Positions 44,364 to 55,200 of a DNA stretch of 64,000 nucleotides are shown here, piece by piece. Positions within the stretch are counted from its first letter, which is position 1. Each line of letters starts with the position of its first letter. This DNA comes from Byssothecium circinans (taxonomy: Eukaryota; Ascomycota; Dothideomycetes; Pleosporales; Massarinaceae). The DNA is taken from the NCBI GenBank assembly GCA_010015675.1, contig ML976985.1:557811-621810 (forward strand), read 5' to 3'. The translations under genes were made by a program, and so were the position numbers. The notes beneath the pieces are model-generated. The model saw only the letters and a list, made by a program, of their open reading frames with translations. It ran no database searches and was not told the DNA's origin.

Positions 44364-44424
44364 ATTTCAGTAGTGGGGAAAGGTGCGATTGACCTCGAAT
44401 CGGGTTAGCGCCTTTACCTCGAGG

Positions 44425-44434
44425 TATATATAAA
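44425..44434 (+). promoter_or_regulatory. TATA-like box of the F-box-like gene
   Basis: TATATATAAA lies about 100 bp upstream of the ATG at 44527. Confidence 0.45.
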
Positions 44435-44526
44435 TTTGCAGGCACACCTTTCAACATTCGCACAACCAGTCCACCCTCACCAACCCATCTTCGTCGCGGA
44501 ATCCCGCAACGAAAATTCTTTCCAAG

Positions 44527-45734
44527 ATGTCAACCACCGTATCGCCGCCACCACGATCCAGCCTTCTGGGCCTACCGCTCGAGCTTCGGCAAATGATCTA
44601 TAACTTCGTATTTGCCGACGACGAGACGGGCGACGTTCTGATTAAGTCCCGCCCCGACAGCGACGGTATCGGGCGCACTCACAGCGACTCTTTTGTCGAA
44701 TACCACAGCTTCACACTCGTTAACAGAGAGGTTCACGCCGAGGTCGATGAATGGTACTTCACTCATTCTCGATTCCGCTTTGAGGGCCAGGGCGATGCGT
44801 TTGGGCTGAAGGACTTTGTTGCTCGGGTGCCTAAGAAGTATTTGCAGAGGTACATTATCTATGCCTGCTCTTAGAACTCGAATACTGATACATGTTTATG
44901 TAGGATCACCCGGATTTCGATAACGTACTTCAGCCTCGAACACATGCTCCGGGAACAGGGAGACGCGCGTCGAAATAAGTTCCTTACTCTCCGCCGTTGT
45001 CTTAACCTCTCTCTTCCACAGATGAGAGCATTTCTCGCTGCAGGTGAGTACCTAGGTTTCTACACACCTCTAGCTGTGTACAGAACCATAGCTCACGCCA
45101 GTATTGGTCTCTAAAATGAAACACTGATACTAATTGAATATCATCAGAAAATCCAGCCGCCCCACCACCCACAGATCGGGATGCTATCAACTTCTTCTTC
45201 CGAGACTTCCAGCTTGCAATTGATGGGTATAACAACGTTCGACAAACCGTAAATATCCTGAACAGCTTCCCGCTTCTGAAGTACCTCGACCTTGGCATGT
45301 ATCTCTCTGAGTGTTGCGTAATCGAAGGTAAAGCCTTGCGTGTACACCGGGAGTTCCAGATACTCCCAATGCTCAGGGATCTGAACAAGAGCGATACTAT
45401 CAAGGACATTACCATCAAGATCGTGTGGATGGACGCAGTGTCGAAAGGTAGGAGGTGGATAGGTACTTGTGATTTGGATTCGAAGGACTACTCGGACTTT
45501 CCTGGTATGGTCAAGGATGTGTAATCCGCTTTCCTGCAGCTGCTCAGGGAGGATGTCAGAGCTAAGAAGGTGGTTGGTGTGGAGGGATTGAGCGAGTGTG
45601 CGGTATGGGAGATGGACGAGATTGGTGGGCGAGGTTTACCCGACGAGACTGACGACGAGGATGATGGTGAAGAGCAGGAGAGTGACGAAGACGATGTGGC
45701 TAGTGAAGATGACGAGGATGAGGAAGGCGGCTAA
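44527..45734 (+). CDS. F-box-like fungal protein with internal stop before acidic tail
   Basis: Exons 44527-44849, 44904-45043 and 45148 onward, phase-consistent. The start LLGLPLELRQMIYNFVF is the shortened F-box-like motif common in filamentous fungi, where such proteins are often of unknown role or act as SCF adaptors. The middle resembles the usual FTLVNREVHAEVDEWYF block. At 45522-45524 an in-frame TAA follows GMVKDV, giving 279 residues. The same frame continues without further stop for 69 codons (SAFLQLLREDVRAKKVVG...) into a Glu/Asp tail and a stop at 45732-45734. The natural-looking sequence beyond suggests the TAA is recent or an error. The coordinates cover the longer reading. Confidence 0.6.
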
Positions 45735-46322
45735 GGCGACAGTGATGGATTCGAAGCGCAAGTAGCTATCAAGTGTGTGGATCTGCGTTTTCCGATCGGG
45801 ATTTTCTGTCCACTCCTGCGACTCACTGCTCGAGTCGTGCGTGCGGCGAGAGTAGCGCATACTTGATATCTTCCAACAGCTTTAGACCTACAGTGGATTT
45901 TCACATGAAATAAAAGCCTACCTTCTTCTTCAAGAGTACCTGTTTCAAGCACGTTGTGAGATGCAGTGTAACCGGATTGCCAAAACTTGATCAAGTAGTA
46001 TAAAGCCACCGTCTTCACGATGACCCAGAGACCAAGTTTATGTCATCTTGTACTGCTGATCGCCCAGTCACAATGGAATAGCGCAAGTATTGTGAGCAAG
46101 AATGACACTTTTACAACGTAATAGGTAGTGCGAAGGATATTACTGTGCACATCTACTATACTTGCATTGGAACTTAGCTTGGAAACGTGGAGATGGGACG
46201 TACGACAACGGCTGCTTGTGGCACCTACACATGTGTATATAACTGCCCCTACTAACCACCAATACTCTTCCAACTCCAGCTCCACCTCTACCACTTCCCC
46301 ACTCCCTGACCAACCGCCCACC
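45735..46322. other. Intergenic region
   Basis: 588 bp, no supported gene; the last part is the GH25 promoter with a TATA-like box. Confidence 0.5.
46236..46242 (+). promoter_or_regulatory. TATA-like box of the GH25 gene
   Basis: TATATAA lies 81 bp upstream of the GH25 ATG at 46323, followed by a C-rich leader. Confidence 0.45.
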
Positions 46323-47079
46323 ATGCATCTCTCCACCTTCCTCCCAACTCTCTTCCTCATGATCACCACCACCGTCCACGCCACGATCCAAGGCCTAACG
46401 ATCTCGCACTACCAGTCCACGGTCAACTTCACAGAAGCCCACTTTATGGGTCTGAAATACATCTACATCAAAGCCACGGAAGGCATCACCTACATCGATC
46501 CCAAGTTCTCGTCCCACTGGGCGGATTCAACAAACGCTTCGCTGTACCGCGGCGCTTACCATCTCGCACGCCCTTCCGCGTCGTCTGGCGCCGCGCAGGC
46601 GAGCTGGTTTATTGCACACGGCGGCGGATGGAAGAACGATAACATGACGTTGCCGGGCCTGCTCGAACTACCCACAGACTGCGTGGGTTCCAAGCCCGCG
46701 GAGCTTGTATCTTGGTACGTGTCCCTCCCTTCCTCATCCCTCCTCACCTCCCCCGCTTCTCAACCTCTCCTCTTCTAACGCCCACCCCCCGTCCCTCAGG
46801 ATCACCGAGTTCAGCAACGAGTACAAGAAAGCCACCGGGCGCTTCCCCGTGCTGTATACGTGGAACACCTGGTGGGTTGAATGCGCAGGCAACACTAAGA
46901 AGTTCCGTGATAATAGTCCGTTGATGCTGGCGAATTGGAGGGAGGCGCCCGGGATGCTGCCGGGTGGGTGGGATTATTGGACGTTCTGGCAGTATTTGGA
47001 TGAAAGTGCTTGGGGTGGGGAGAGTAATTTGTTTCATGGGGATGCGGAGCAGTTGGCGAAGTTGGTGGTGGGGGCGTAG
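46323..47079 (+). CDS. GH25 (Chalaropsis-type lysozyme) protein, probably inactive
   Basis: Exons 46323-46714 and 46800-47079 (85-bp intron), 223 residues with signal peptide 1-20. GH25 enzymes hydrolyse bacterial peptidoglycan. The fold signature is clear: ISHYQSTVNF, IYIKATEGITYIDPKFSSHW, RGAYHLARP, SGAAQASWFIAHGGGW, LPGLLEL, and WDYWTFWQY. But the catalytic acids usually seen are missing. The Asp of the N-terminal GFDIS motif is T26 (GLTIS), and the DxE pair of the LDLE motif is E115-x-P117 (LLELPT), so the key Glu is Pro. Coding quality is otherwise good, with no stops, so it may be a binding protein or an early pseudoenzyme. Confidence 0.88.
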
Positions 47080-49414
47080 GGACGGTTGCGTTCGGTGGAG
47101 GTGGAGGTGAAGGATTCTGAAATTGGTCGGTTGGGTGTGGGTTGGATGTGGGTCGTGTCTTTGGTGATGCTTCCACAAGTTTGGGAAATTTGGCGAGTGA
47201 GTGGTATCAAGCACACGATGCTTGTATGTATACGGATACCAATTTTGTTTACGTGTCCGCACTTGTGCGGTGAGCATCTCAACATATAAATCGTCGTTGA
47301 CATTCTTTTGATAAGAAGTTTTTGCTCCGTTCGACTGACCATCGTGGTGCGACTCCTATCAAAGGGTATGCTGACCCCTAAGCTTAGCATCTCAGCGCTT
47401 CATATCATTTTTACTCCACTACGCCCATGAAATCTCTATCAATACTCACACAGTGGCGCCCCGTAAAGTCAAGTCAACACCACAGCCTTCGGTCGCCAAC
47501 GCTGCTCGATCAACAACTCGAGCCCAAAAACGACTTTCGCTTTGTAAAATATCGACGAAGGAGGCTGCAGCCAGCCTAAAGCAGAAGGCATCTTAGGGGA
47601 AGTACGCTCAACAATCAACTGAGAGCGAATTCTCTATTGCTGTAGGGAGTTGGAGAACAGCGCAACTCGTCACTTCTGGATCCCCTGGCTGAGCTTCGGG
47701 TGCAGGCATGGGCTTACGTTTTCGAGGGAAGAGTGTGAAGGAAGCACAGTACGCATTTCCGGTGCCGAGTCGCAAAAGAAGGAGACCATGGCCTTGCTCT
47801 CTTACGTACCTGCTGGCAGGTCAACGCCGAAACCGTTCTTCTGCCTTCTAAGGTGGGAATTCTTCACCCTCAGTCTAAGAGCCACTGAGCAGACCACGCC
47901 TTTACCGATGCAGAATTTGCAGAACCCTTCAGCTTCGCAACGTCATCGGGCCTCTCCGAATCGAATTGGGCACAAGAGTCACCCTGGGTTTCCCAAGGAT
48001 CCGCGGAGAGGCACTATCGAGTCCCACCAACTTCCGAAGTATAAGATACGCACTACACCTTCAGAATGACATGGTCAGCAATTGTGCACTTCCAAGCATG
48101 TCTCCGCATAGCATCAACAGGCTTTTAGGCGGTGTGGTACCTTGGAGACATCGGTCACAAGCACCCGTTAGGTTAGAGGTCCACATTCATCCAATCTCGA
48201 TGAAGTCGCCGGACTCCTCTCAAGTATGTAGGAACAAACTGATTGATTATTTACAGGTCTTGCTTGCTTCTTTCGGTGTTTGAATGTGACTTGTTGGAGT
48301 CGCATCGCATCTCTTACGGCACAATTGGATGCCCGCGAAGGAGACAGATGCGTTATAGGTTCAAAGCTCTTTTCGATACTTTCAGATATTGGTCGCCAAT
48401 CGGTAGTCGACCAGAAAGAACTTCCCTCGATTTGAAAAAGCAATTGCGGGGATCCTTGTGGGTACCCTGTCAAGTTAGATATGTGTCGATCGGATGAAAT
48501 ATTCCACCCGATGCGAATTGTCCAGCACTAAGCGCGTGATGTCGTATCCATCCGAGTCTAGTACCTACCAGAATCTTCGATGGCACAGCATGATCACACT
48601 GCATGCCACTTCATGATCTCGTACGAAGTAGTTTCAATAAAACTAGTGTTTCAAAGACCAGGGGAGAAGAGCCGAGGTGGTAAAAGATGTACGGAGCCGT
48701 GTCCACAAGCACCCGCCACTTCTATACGGAAACGCGTAGAAAGGGCTCCACGTTGCTTGTGGCTGTGTAGTATGACGGTAAGGCTCCACGAATAATTTCC
48801 ATGTCGCCCGGAGGCTTTAGCGGAACACAGCGGAATAATTCACCGACCTATTATGTAAAGAAGCTCGGCGAAAGCTTGACCGGCCACCCGCACTATTTTG
48901 AGCTCGCGCTAGGCAATAACCGTATAGCAACCTGCCCACCTCGGTCGAACTTCTGCCTGCACCCTGCTCCTCTGATATCATGCCAATATAAATTATAACT
49001 TAACCCTATCATGGGTCAGAGCCTAGAAACCGGTCGACATCATTATTCGATGGACATAGAAGCACGGCTAACGGCTGGCCAACGCTTTCGGTGACAATGC
49101 CGCAGTGGCGATGCATTTTGACGGAGGCGATTTGGACGATCGATATTCAGCGGTATCAGGAGAGGTTAGCAGAGAGGCTCGTTCGATAGACAACGTGACC
49201 AGCGTCATGACAGCAGTCATGCGATCTGCAATTATTACCCACTTTCAATAGTCAAGGTATTGTAGCTAGGGGTAACGAGCAACAGTATAAAGGTTAAGCA
49301 ACTTCTCATCTCTGTACCTCATCATCCTCACATCGATCCACCACCTCTACATTAATACTCAACTACCTTCGCTCAACACAACCACCAAACTCCCCACAAA
49401 CACAAAACGCCAAA
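47080..49414. other. Long gene-free region
   Basis: 2.3 kb with no recognised gene. Short ORFs at 47650-48300 overlap on several frames without family-like content. 49250-49414 is the promoter/leader of the secreted protein at 49415. Confidence 0.5.
49286..49291 (+). promoter_or_regulatory. TATA-like box of the secreted-protein gene
   Basis: TATAAA lies 129 bp upstream of ATG 49415, followed by a C/A-rich leader ending CAAAATG. Confidence 0.45.
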
Positions 49415-49904
49415 ATGCAGTTCCTCGCCGCCGCTTCCCTCCTCGCCGCCACCGCTTCGGCGGCCGTCATTCGCCAAAGCGCCGTCTACCAAGTCACCGA
49501 CTTCAAGGCCGCCTGCGTTCCTCACAGCGTGATGTGCAAGTAAGAAATCCCACTTCCAGTCTCCAAACGGTCAGAATACTAAATTTGCACGCAGCTACTC
49601 TTTCGACGTCGTCCAAACCGGTACCGGCGAGACCACTCCCATCAAGTGCTCTGCCTCGACTAACAGCAATGGAAACCTGCCTGAGATCACCGACGGAACT
49701 TGCGAAAACTCCTCGCGCACCTTCACTGTTACCGAGACCAATGATGGCAGCTTGGTCTTGGCCGTCACTCGGCCTGTGACCCCCAACACCAACTTGAACG
49801 GCCAGCACATCATCAGGCCTGAGGAAGTTGTGCGCGAGCAGACGGGCGCGAGCATCCAGGAGAGGTATATTGGTCCCACCGAGTTCGGTCTGACCCCCTT
49901 TTAA
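49415..49904 (+). CDS. Small secreted Cys protein, AA1/Alt a 1-like candidate
   Basis: Exons 49415-49539 and 49595-49904 (55-bp intron, GTAAGA...GCAG), 144 residues. A signal peptide (MQFLAAASLLAATASAA) precedes a mature part with four Cys residues (AAC, VMC, IKC, GTC), enough for two disulfides. The order Y-x-V-x-DF, Cys-PHS-x-x-Cys, YSFDVV, IKCSAS and a beta-rich second half (FTVTETNDGSLVLAVTRP) resembles the Alt a 1/AA1-like class of small secreted fungal proteins, but similarity is topological and weak. An extracellular role is likely; the exact function is unknown. Confidence 0.75.
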
Positions 49905-50996
49905 GTTGAAGAGTGAGGATTTTGAGTTGAAGAGCGAGGAGATGGGCGAAGAGGGGGAAGAGTTAGTGACTGTGTCTAATTAATGGTAATTCTGTGCTAT
50001 TGGCATGTTTACATTGCTGTTTCTTACTTGCCTTATCTTTTGTGAACCGGTGGTGAGCATGTTTTGTGGGCGAGGCTGCTTTTCACTCCAGATGTCTATG
50101 CTGCCTCAAGCTCGGCCACAGCTCTCGCCGCACTCATCCGTTCGTCACGCAAACACAGCAGTCACAAATCCGCCCCGTCGTTTTCAATCTTGTCCGTGGG
50201 AAGTGCAAACTTTCAGGCAGGGCTGATCGACCGATGCTGATACTCTTTGGCATCAGAGTATCGGAAGAGTACAAAACCGCCCCGCCTCCCGAAACAGCTT
50301 ACTTCCTCACACACCGACACTTCAAAACACCAGTTACTCTTCCTACTTTCTAGCTAAGCCAAGCACGTCGCAACTCCACTCCTCCCCGATCCTACAGCTG
50401 CGAGCCCTGCAGTTTCCCTCCACTCTTCGACTCCACCGTGACGCCGCCCAATATAGAAACTTCGTACAATGGCGGTACTAGCAGCAGATACAACAGAAAC
50501 GGGCGACTCAAGCGAAGAGGAAGCAGACTTTGGGGTGGCATGCACGATCCATGATGCAGATAAAATACCATACCATACCATACAGCCGCAAGTCCCCAAC
50601 GATAAAAGTAATACCCTACACACCAAACCAGAAACCCCATTTCCCTGCACTCACTTAATATGAAAATCCAACGCAAGCCAGAGACTCCACAACCTCGGAT
50701 GAGTCGGAGCCACGTACTCTAGAAGGAGGTTACCGAAGTCCAAGACTTTACTCCTCCTCCTCCCGTCGAAATCCACATCTACGTCCTCGTTTCCAATTTC
50801 AATTTATCATCTAAAACATACACCTTGCTCCGCCTCCACTCTCCACCCCAGTCTCCAATCCATCTCTTTCGGAGCCAAAACCTACCCTACCTACCTACCT
50901 CCCAACGCCGCGGATCCACGCTCCAGTGCTCCTCCTGCATAAGACAAGCCGGCACTTGAACGCGTCTTATAGCATGTATCGATGGATCTACAGTCT

Positions 50997-51070
50997 AGTA
51001 CAGTACAGTACAGTACATCTACCCTCCCCTACCGTACGCTACCATTGATTGCACTGTACTGTACTATACT
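50997..51070. repeat. Inverted repeat of GTACA/TGTAC units (hairpin)
   Basis: Arm 1 (50997-51017) is a run of AGTAC units. Arm 2 (51050-51070) is its reverse complement at 19 of 21 positions. The 32-nt spacer would form the loop of a 21-bp stem. Confidence 0.85.
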
Positions 51071-51217
51071 ATGCTATACTTTCCCTACTACCAAACTAGC
51101 AAGACAGCGCCCATCGCCAACTCAACTCGAAATCCACAGCTTCTGCCTCATCTCCCCACCTCGAAAATCACCGCCATCCATACCCCCACCCCCCCTACTC
51201 CTTACTCCTCCCTTCTC

Positions 51218-51256
51218 ACTGTCATACTGTCATACTGTCACTTGTCACTTGTGACT
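51218..51256. repeat. Short tandem repeat, ACTGTCAT units
   Basis: ACTGTCAT is repeated twice and followed by ACTGTCACTTGTCACTTGTGACTT, ending in a small palindrome-like CACTTGTGA. Confidence 0.6.
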
Positions 51257-52213
51257 TGGAAAAGTAATCCTTTCTCCACACTGTGACGCAACACACAAAC
51301 TCACCACGGCTCCTCATCTCCTCATCTTCTCCGTCATTCCAACCCTTCCCTCCTTGAAGCCCATCATATCATGGTAGAGTCCACGCGTTCACTAAACGTT
51401 TCGCTCACGAATTCAGGCCTCGTTCAGCACCTTCGCCCGATCGCGCCGAGCGTCTCATTATTTAGTTTGGTAGTTGGGGGCGGGGGCGTCGCGGAGAGCG
51501 AAGAGTGAATTGGCGTTAGGTGCCGGTCTCGGTCTCGGTCTCGCACATTGCCGACCTCTCTAAGGTTTGTTGTGTAAGACGAGAACGATGAAGCGAAAAA
51601 GAGTGCACTGCACGGTACATATTCGAAGCAAGCACACACAGCACACAGCACAAAGGCCAAAAAATATGAACCAAGTCATCGATAGATATCCATCTCATTA
51701 CCCCCCTCCTATCCCATCCCATCACCCAACCAAAAAAAAAAAGAAAAGGGAAAAAAAAATTAATCATACAACTCAACTACAAATCCCCAAGAACTAGAAC
51801 CAAAATCCCAACGCCGAGCTAAACTCAAGACAAGACAAGTCATGCAGCGTATCAACATAAGAAAGCGGAATTTTAGTGCCAACAAGTAAGTAAGTGTGTG
51901 AGAGGGAGAGCCGTCGCCCCAAACCCCCCATCCTTTTCCCCTACCATGCCAGCCCGACCAAAACCCAAAAGTAAACCTTCAGACCCCCCGATCCTCCGGT
52001 CCTCTTTCGGGTAGAGAAGGCGATGGAAGCGTGACGAGGGGGTTTGGGGCGTGGTATCATAATCCATATCCCGTCATATCCCATGACATCGGACCCATAT
52101 CCAAACCATCGACAAGCGTAACCCAACAACCAAACAATCCAATACAATCCAGAAAAGAAAAGGTTAAAGCGGAGCGAGGTGCGCTACGACGAGAAGAGAA
52201 GAAGGAAACTCGT

Positions 52214-55200
52214 TTACTTCCCCCCACCCACCAGGCCCCCAACGATAGGAAGGCCAGACGCACCGCCGCCCTTCTTCTTCTCCTTCTTCTTCCCTCCACC
52301 CAGCATATCGCTCAACGAGCCCAGTCCCAATCCACTCAACAACTTATTAATCCCCAAGCCGCCCAGCAGTCCATTGACAAGACCGCCCAGACCAAGGCCA
52401 TTGAGTAGCCTGCCGACGAGGTTGAGCACACCGGTAAGCAAGAGACCCACGGCAGCGATGATCTGGAACAGAGGCTCCGTCATGAGCGCCCAGAGCGGGT
52501 TGAGCTTCTTCTTGGCGTGCGGCATGTCGGCGATCTTCTTCTTGGCGTTGTCGATTGTGGTGACGACGTTGGTGGTGATTTCCTTGAGAAGATCCGCCAG
52601 GCGGTATTCTTCGGGTGTGGCGTCGCGGGTCTGCGAGCGACCCTTGGCTTGCGCGGCGATGCGGCCGTCGGGGTCGAGCCCACGGAGCGAGCCATTGCAT
52701 TCTTGGAGGATACGGCCGGCTTCTTCGATCAGCGGCTTGACGTTGTTGACGAGTTCTTCTTCGTCGAGCTCATCGCGAGGTGTGCGGTCGGCTTGCTCGA
52801 TGTACTGTAGTTGTGTTAGTATAGATAATATAAAGAGTTTAATATTAGGAAAGCTTACCTCTGTGATCTGCTTGCAGACGGGTTGGATGCGCTCAAGTGT
52901 CTGCTGGCAAATGTTGGCCATCTTGTCGGCAAGCTCAGCGTCCTCCTTGCGTTTTTTCTCCTCATCTGTGAGCTCTTCCTCTTCCTCCTCCTGGATGTTC
53001 TCGAGCAGAGTGACTTCTCCGACCTTGTTGCCATCGTTGTCAATGACATAGCCGTTGTCGTCAATCTCGAGACCGGCACAGTGGCCAAGGTCTCCAGCGG
53101 TGAGACGACCGATGAGATCGCCGTTCTCGTCGCGGACCTCGCCATCCTTGTTGACATGCATACCGGCCATGGGGTTGATGCGGCGCTCCTTCTCCTCAGG
53201 CTCCCAGCGTTCGGCCTTTCCGATGACGTTGCCGTTCTTGTCATTGATGTCGCCGTCTTCGTCGACCGTATGGCCAACGAGCTTCTTGACATCACCTTCA
53301 ACGATACGGCCGATGATGTCGCCAGATTGAGAGGTGACAGTTCCATCCTTCTGGATCTGGTTGCCATCAAAGCCAGCGAAGGGGCCCTCAGGTCCTGACT
53401 TGGCACCTTGGACAAGCTCAGCGCGACCGATAACGTTACCGGCATTGTCCCAGATCTGGCCCTTGCCGTCGACCTTGTTACCAATCATGGTAGCTGGATC
53501 ACCCTCAGCAACACGTCCTAGAATGGTTCCGGAGTCATTGACGACATTGCCGGCCTTGTTGACAGTGCAGCCAGCAAGCGAAGAGAGGTCGACCTCGGGC
53601 TCTTCCTCTTCTTCCCATGGCTCAGCGTGGCCCTTGACATTGCCGTACTTGTCAATGATGTCGCCGTCTTCGTCCACGGCGTTGCCAACGAGCCTCTTGT
53701 GGTCTCCCTCGGTGATCTGACCAACACGGTTGCCGTCCTTATCTTCGACGAATCCGTCCTTGACGACGCGGAGTCCTTCCAGGCCAGCAAAGGGACCTTC
53801 CTTGCGGGTGACGCGCTGGTTTTCGGGGATCAATTCGCAACGACCAACAACCTTGCCGGTATCGTTGTGGATCTGACCCTCTCCATCAGACTTGCGACCA
53901 ACGAGGTCTTCGAGCTTGCCTTCGACAAGCTGACCGATTGGAGTGCCGTTGGCATCGACGAGGTAGCCCTGCTTGTTGAGGGTAAGACCATCAAGGACGG
54001 AAAGATCATCTGGAATCTCTTCCTCTTCCTCGATCGGCTCAGCATGGCCCTTGACGTTGCCATACTTGTCAAGAACATCACCATCCTCATCGACAGCCAG
54101 GCCTACAAGACGCTTAGCATTGCCCTCGACAATGACACCGACAATGTTCTCATCCTCATCAGCGACCTTGCCATCGGCAACGACGCGAAGGCCTTGCAGA
54201 CCGGCAAAAGGTCCCTCAGGCTTGGCTTCTCGCTCCTCTGGAGGAATGAGCTCGACGCGGCCGATGACCTTGCCAGAGTCGTTCCAGACTTGGCCTTCAG
54301 CATCGAGCTTCCTACCAGCAAGCTCCTTGGGATTGCCCTCAACGAGACGAGCCACAGGCACGCCCTCGTTGCCAATGACATTACCCTGCTTGTTGACAGT
54401 CAAGCCCTCAAGCGAAGAGAGATCGATGTATTCAACTTCGGGCTCCTCCTCCTCAGGCTCTTCGTAGCGTTCAGCGTGGCCGACAACTGAGCCCTTCTTG
54501 TCGAGAATATCTCCGTCCTCGTCAACGGAACGGCCGACAAGTTTCTTCGCATCGCCTTCGACAACCTGGCCGACGCGGTTGCCGTTTTCATCCTCAACAA
54601 AGCCGCCCTTGACCACAACCAAGCCTTCGAGACCAGCGAATGGAGATTCCTCCTCGGCTTCCTCCTGAGGCACAGTCTGGGCGCGGCCAATGATCTTGCC
54701 CTTGTTGTCCCAGAACTGGCCTTCGGCATCGGCAGTGACACCAGACTTGGAGAGCTTCTTCGCGTCACCCTCGACAAGCTCACCAACAATGTTGCCGTTG
54801 GCATCGATGAGCTTGCCGGACTTGTTGACTGCGAGACCCTCGAGAATGGAGAGAGGCGGTAGGTTGTCACCTTCCTCTTCTGCACCCTCGGCCGCCTCTT
54901 CAGCGCCCTCTTGAGCCTCTTCCGCACCCTCCTGGGCCTCCTCTGCTCCCTCCTGAGCCTCCCCAGCACCCTCCTTAGCCTCTTCGGCCTCATCGACCTT
55001 CTGCTCGACTATCTGAGGCAGAGTGCGGACCTTGCCAATGACATTGCCGTCCTTGTCAAGCACCTCACCCTTCTCGTTGATCTTCTTGCCCGCACACTCC
55101 TTCACATCTCCTTCAGCAAGCTCTCCGATCGGCTCGCCGTCCTCGTTCAAGACTTGGCCCTTCTTGTTGACCTTCAGGCCATCGAGAGTATCAAGGTCGG

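Larger units (their letters stand above)
49905..52213. other. Gene-free region with low-complexity and hairpin sequence
   Basis: 2.3 kb. Contains C-rich pyrimidine stretches (50870-50900, 51130-51200), the inverted repeat at 50997-51070, ACTGTCAT-type tandem repeats (51218-51256) and an A-rich tract (51727-51760). The last 300 bp are the 3' flank of the DUF3659 gene. No supported coding sequence. Confidence 0.5.
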
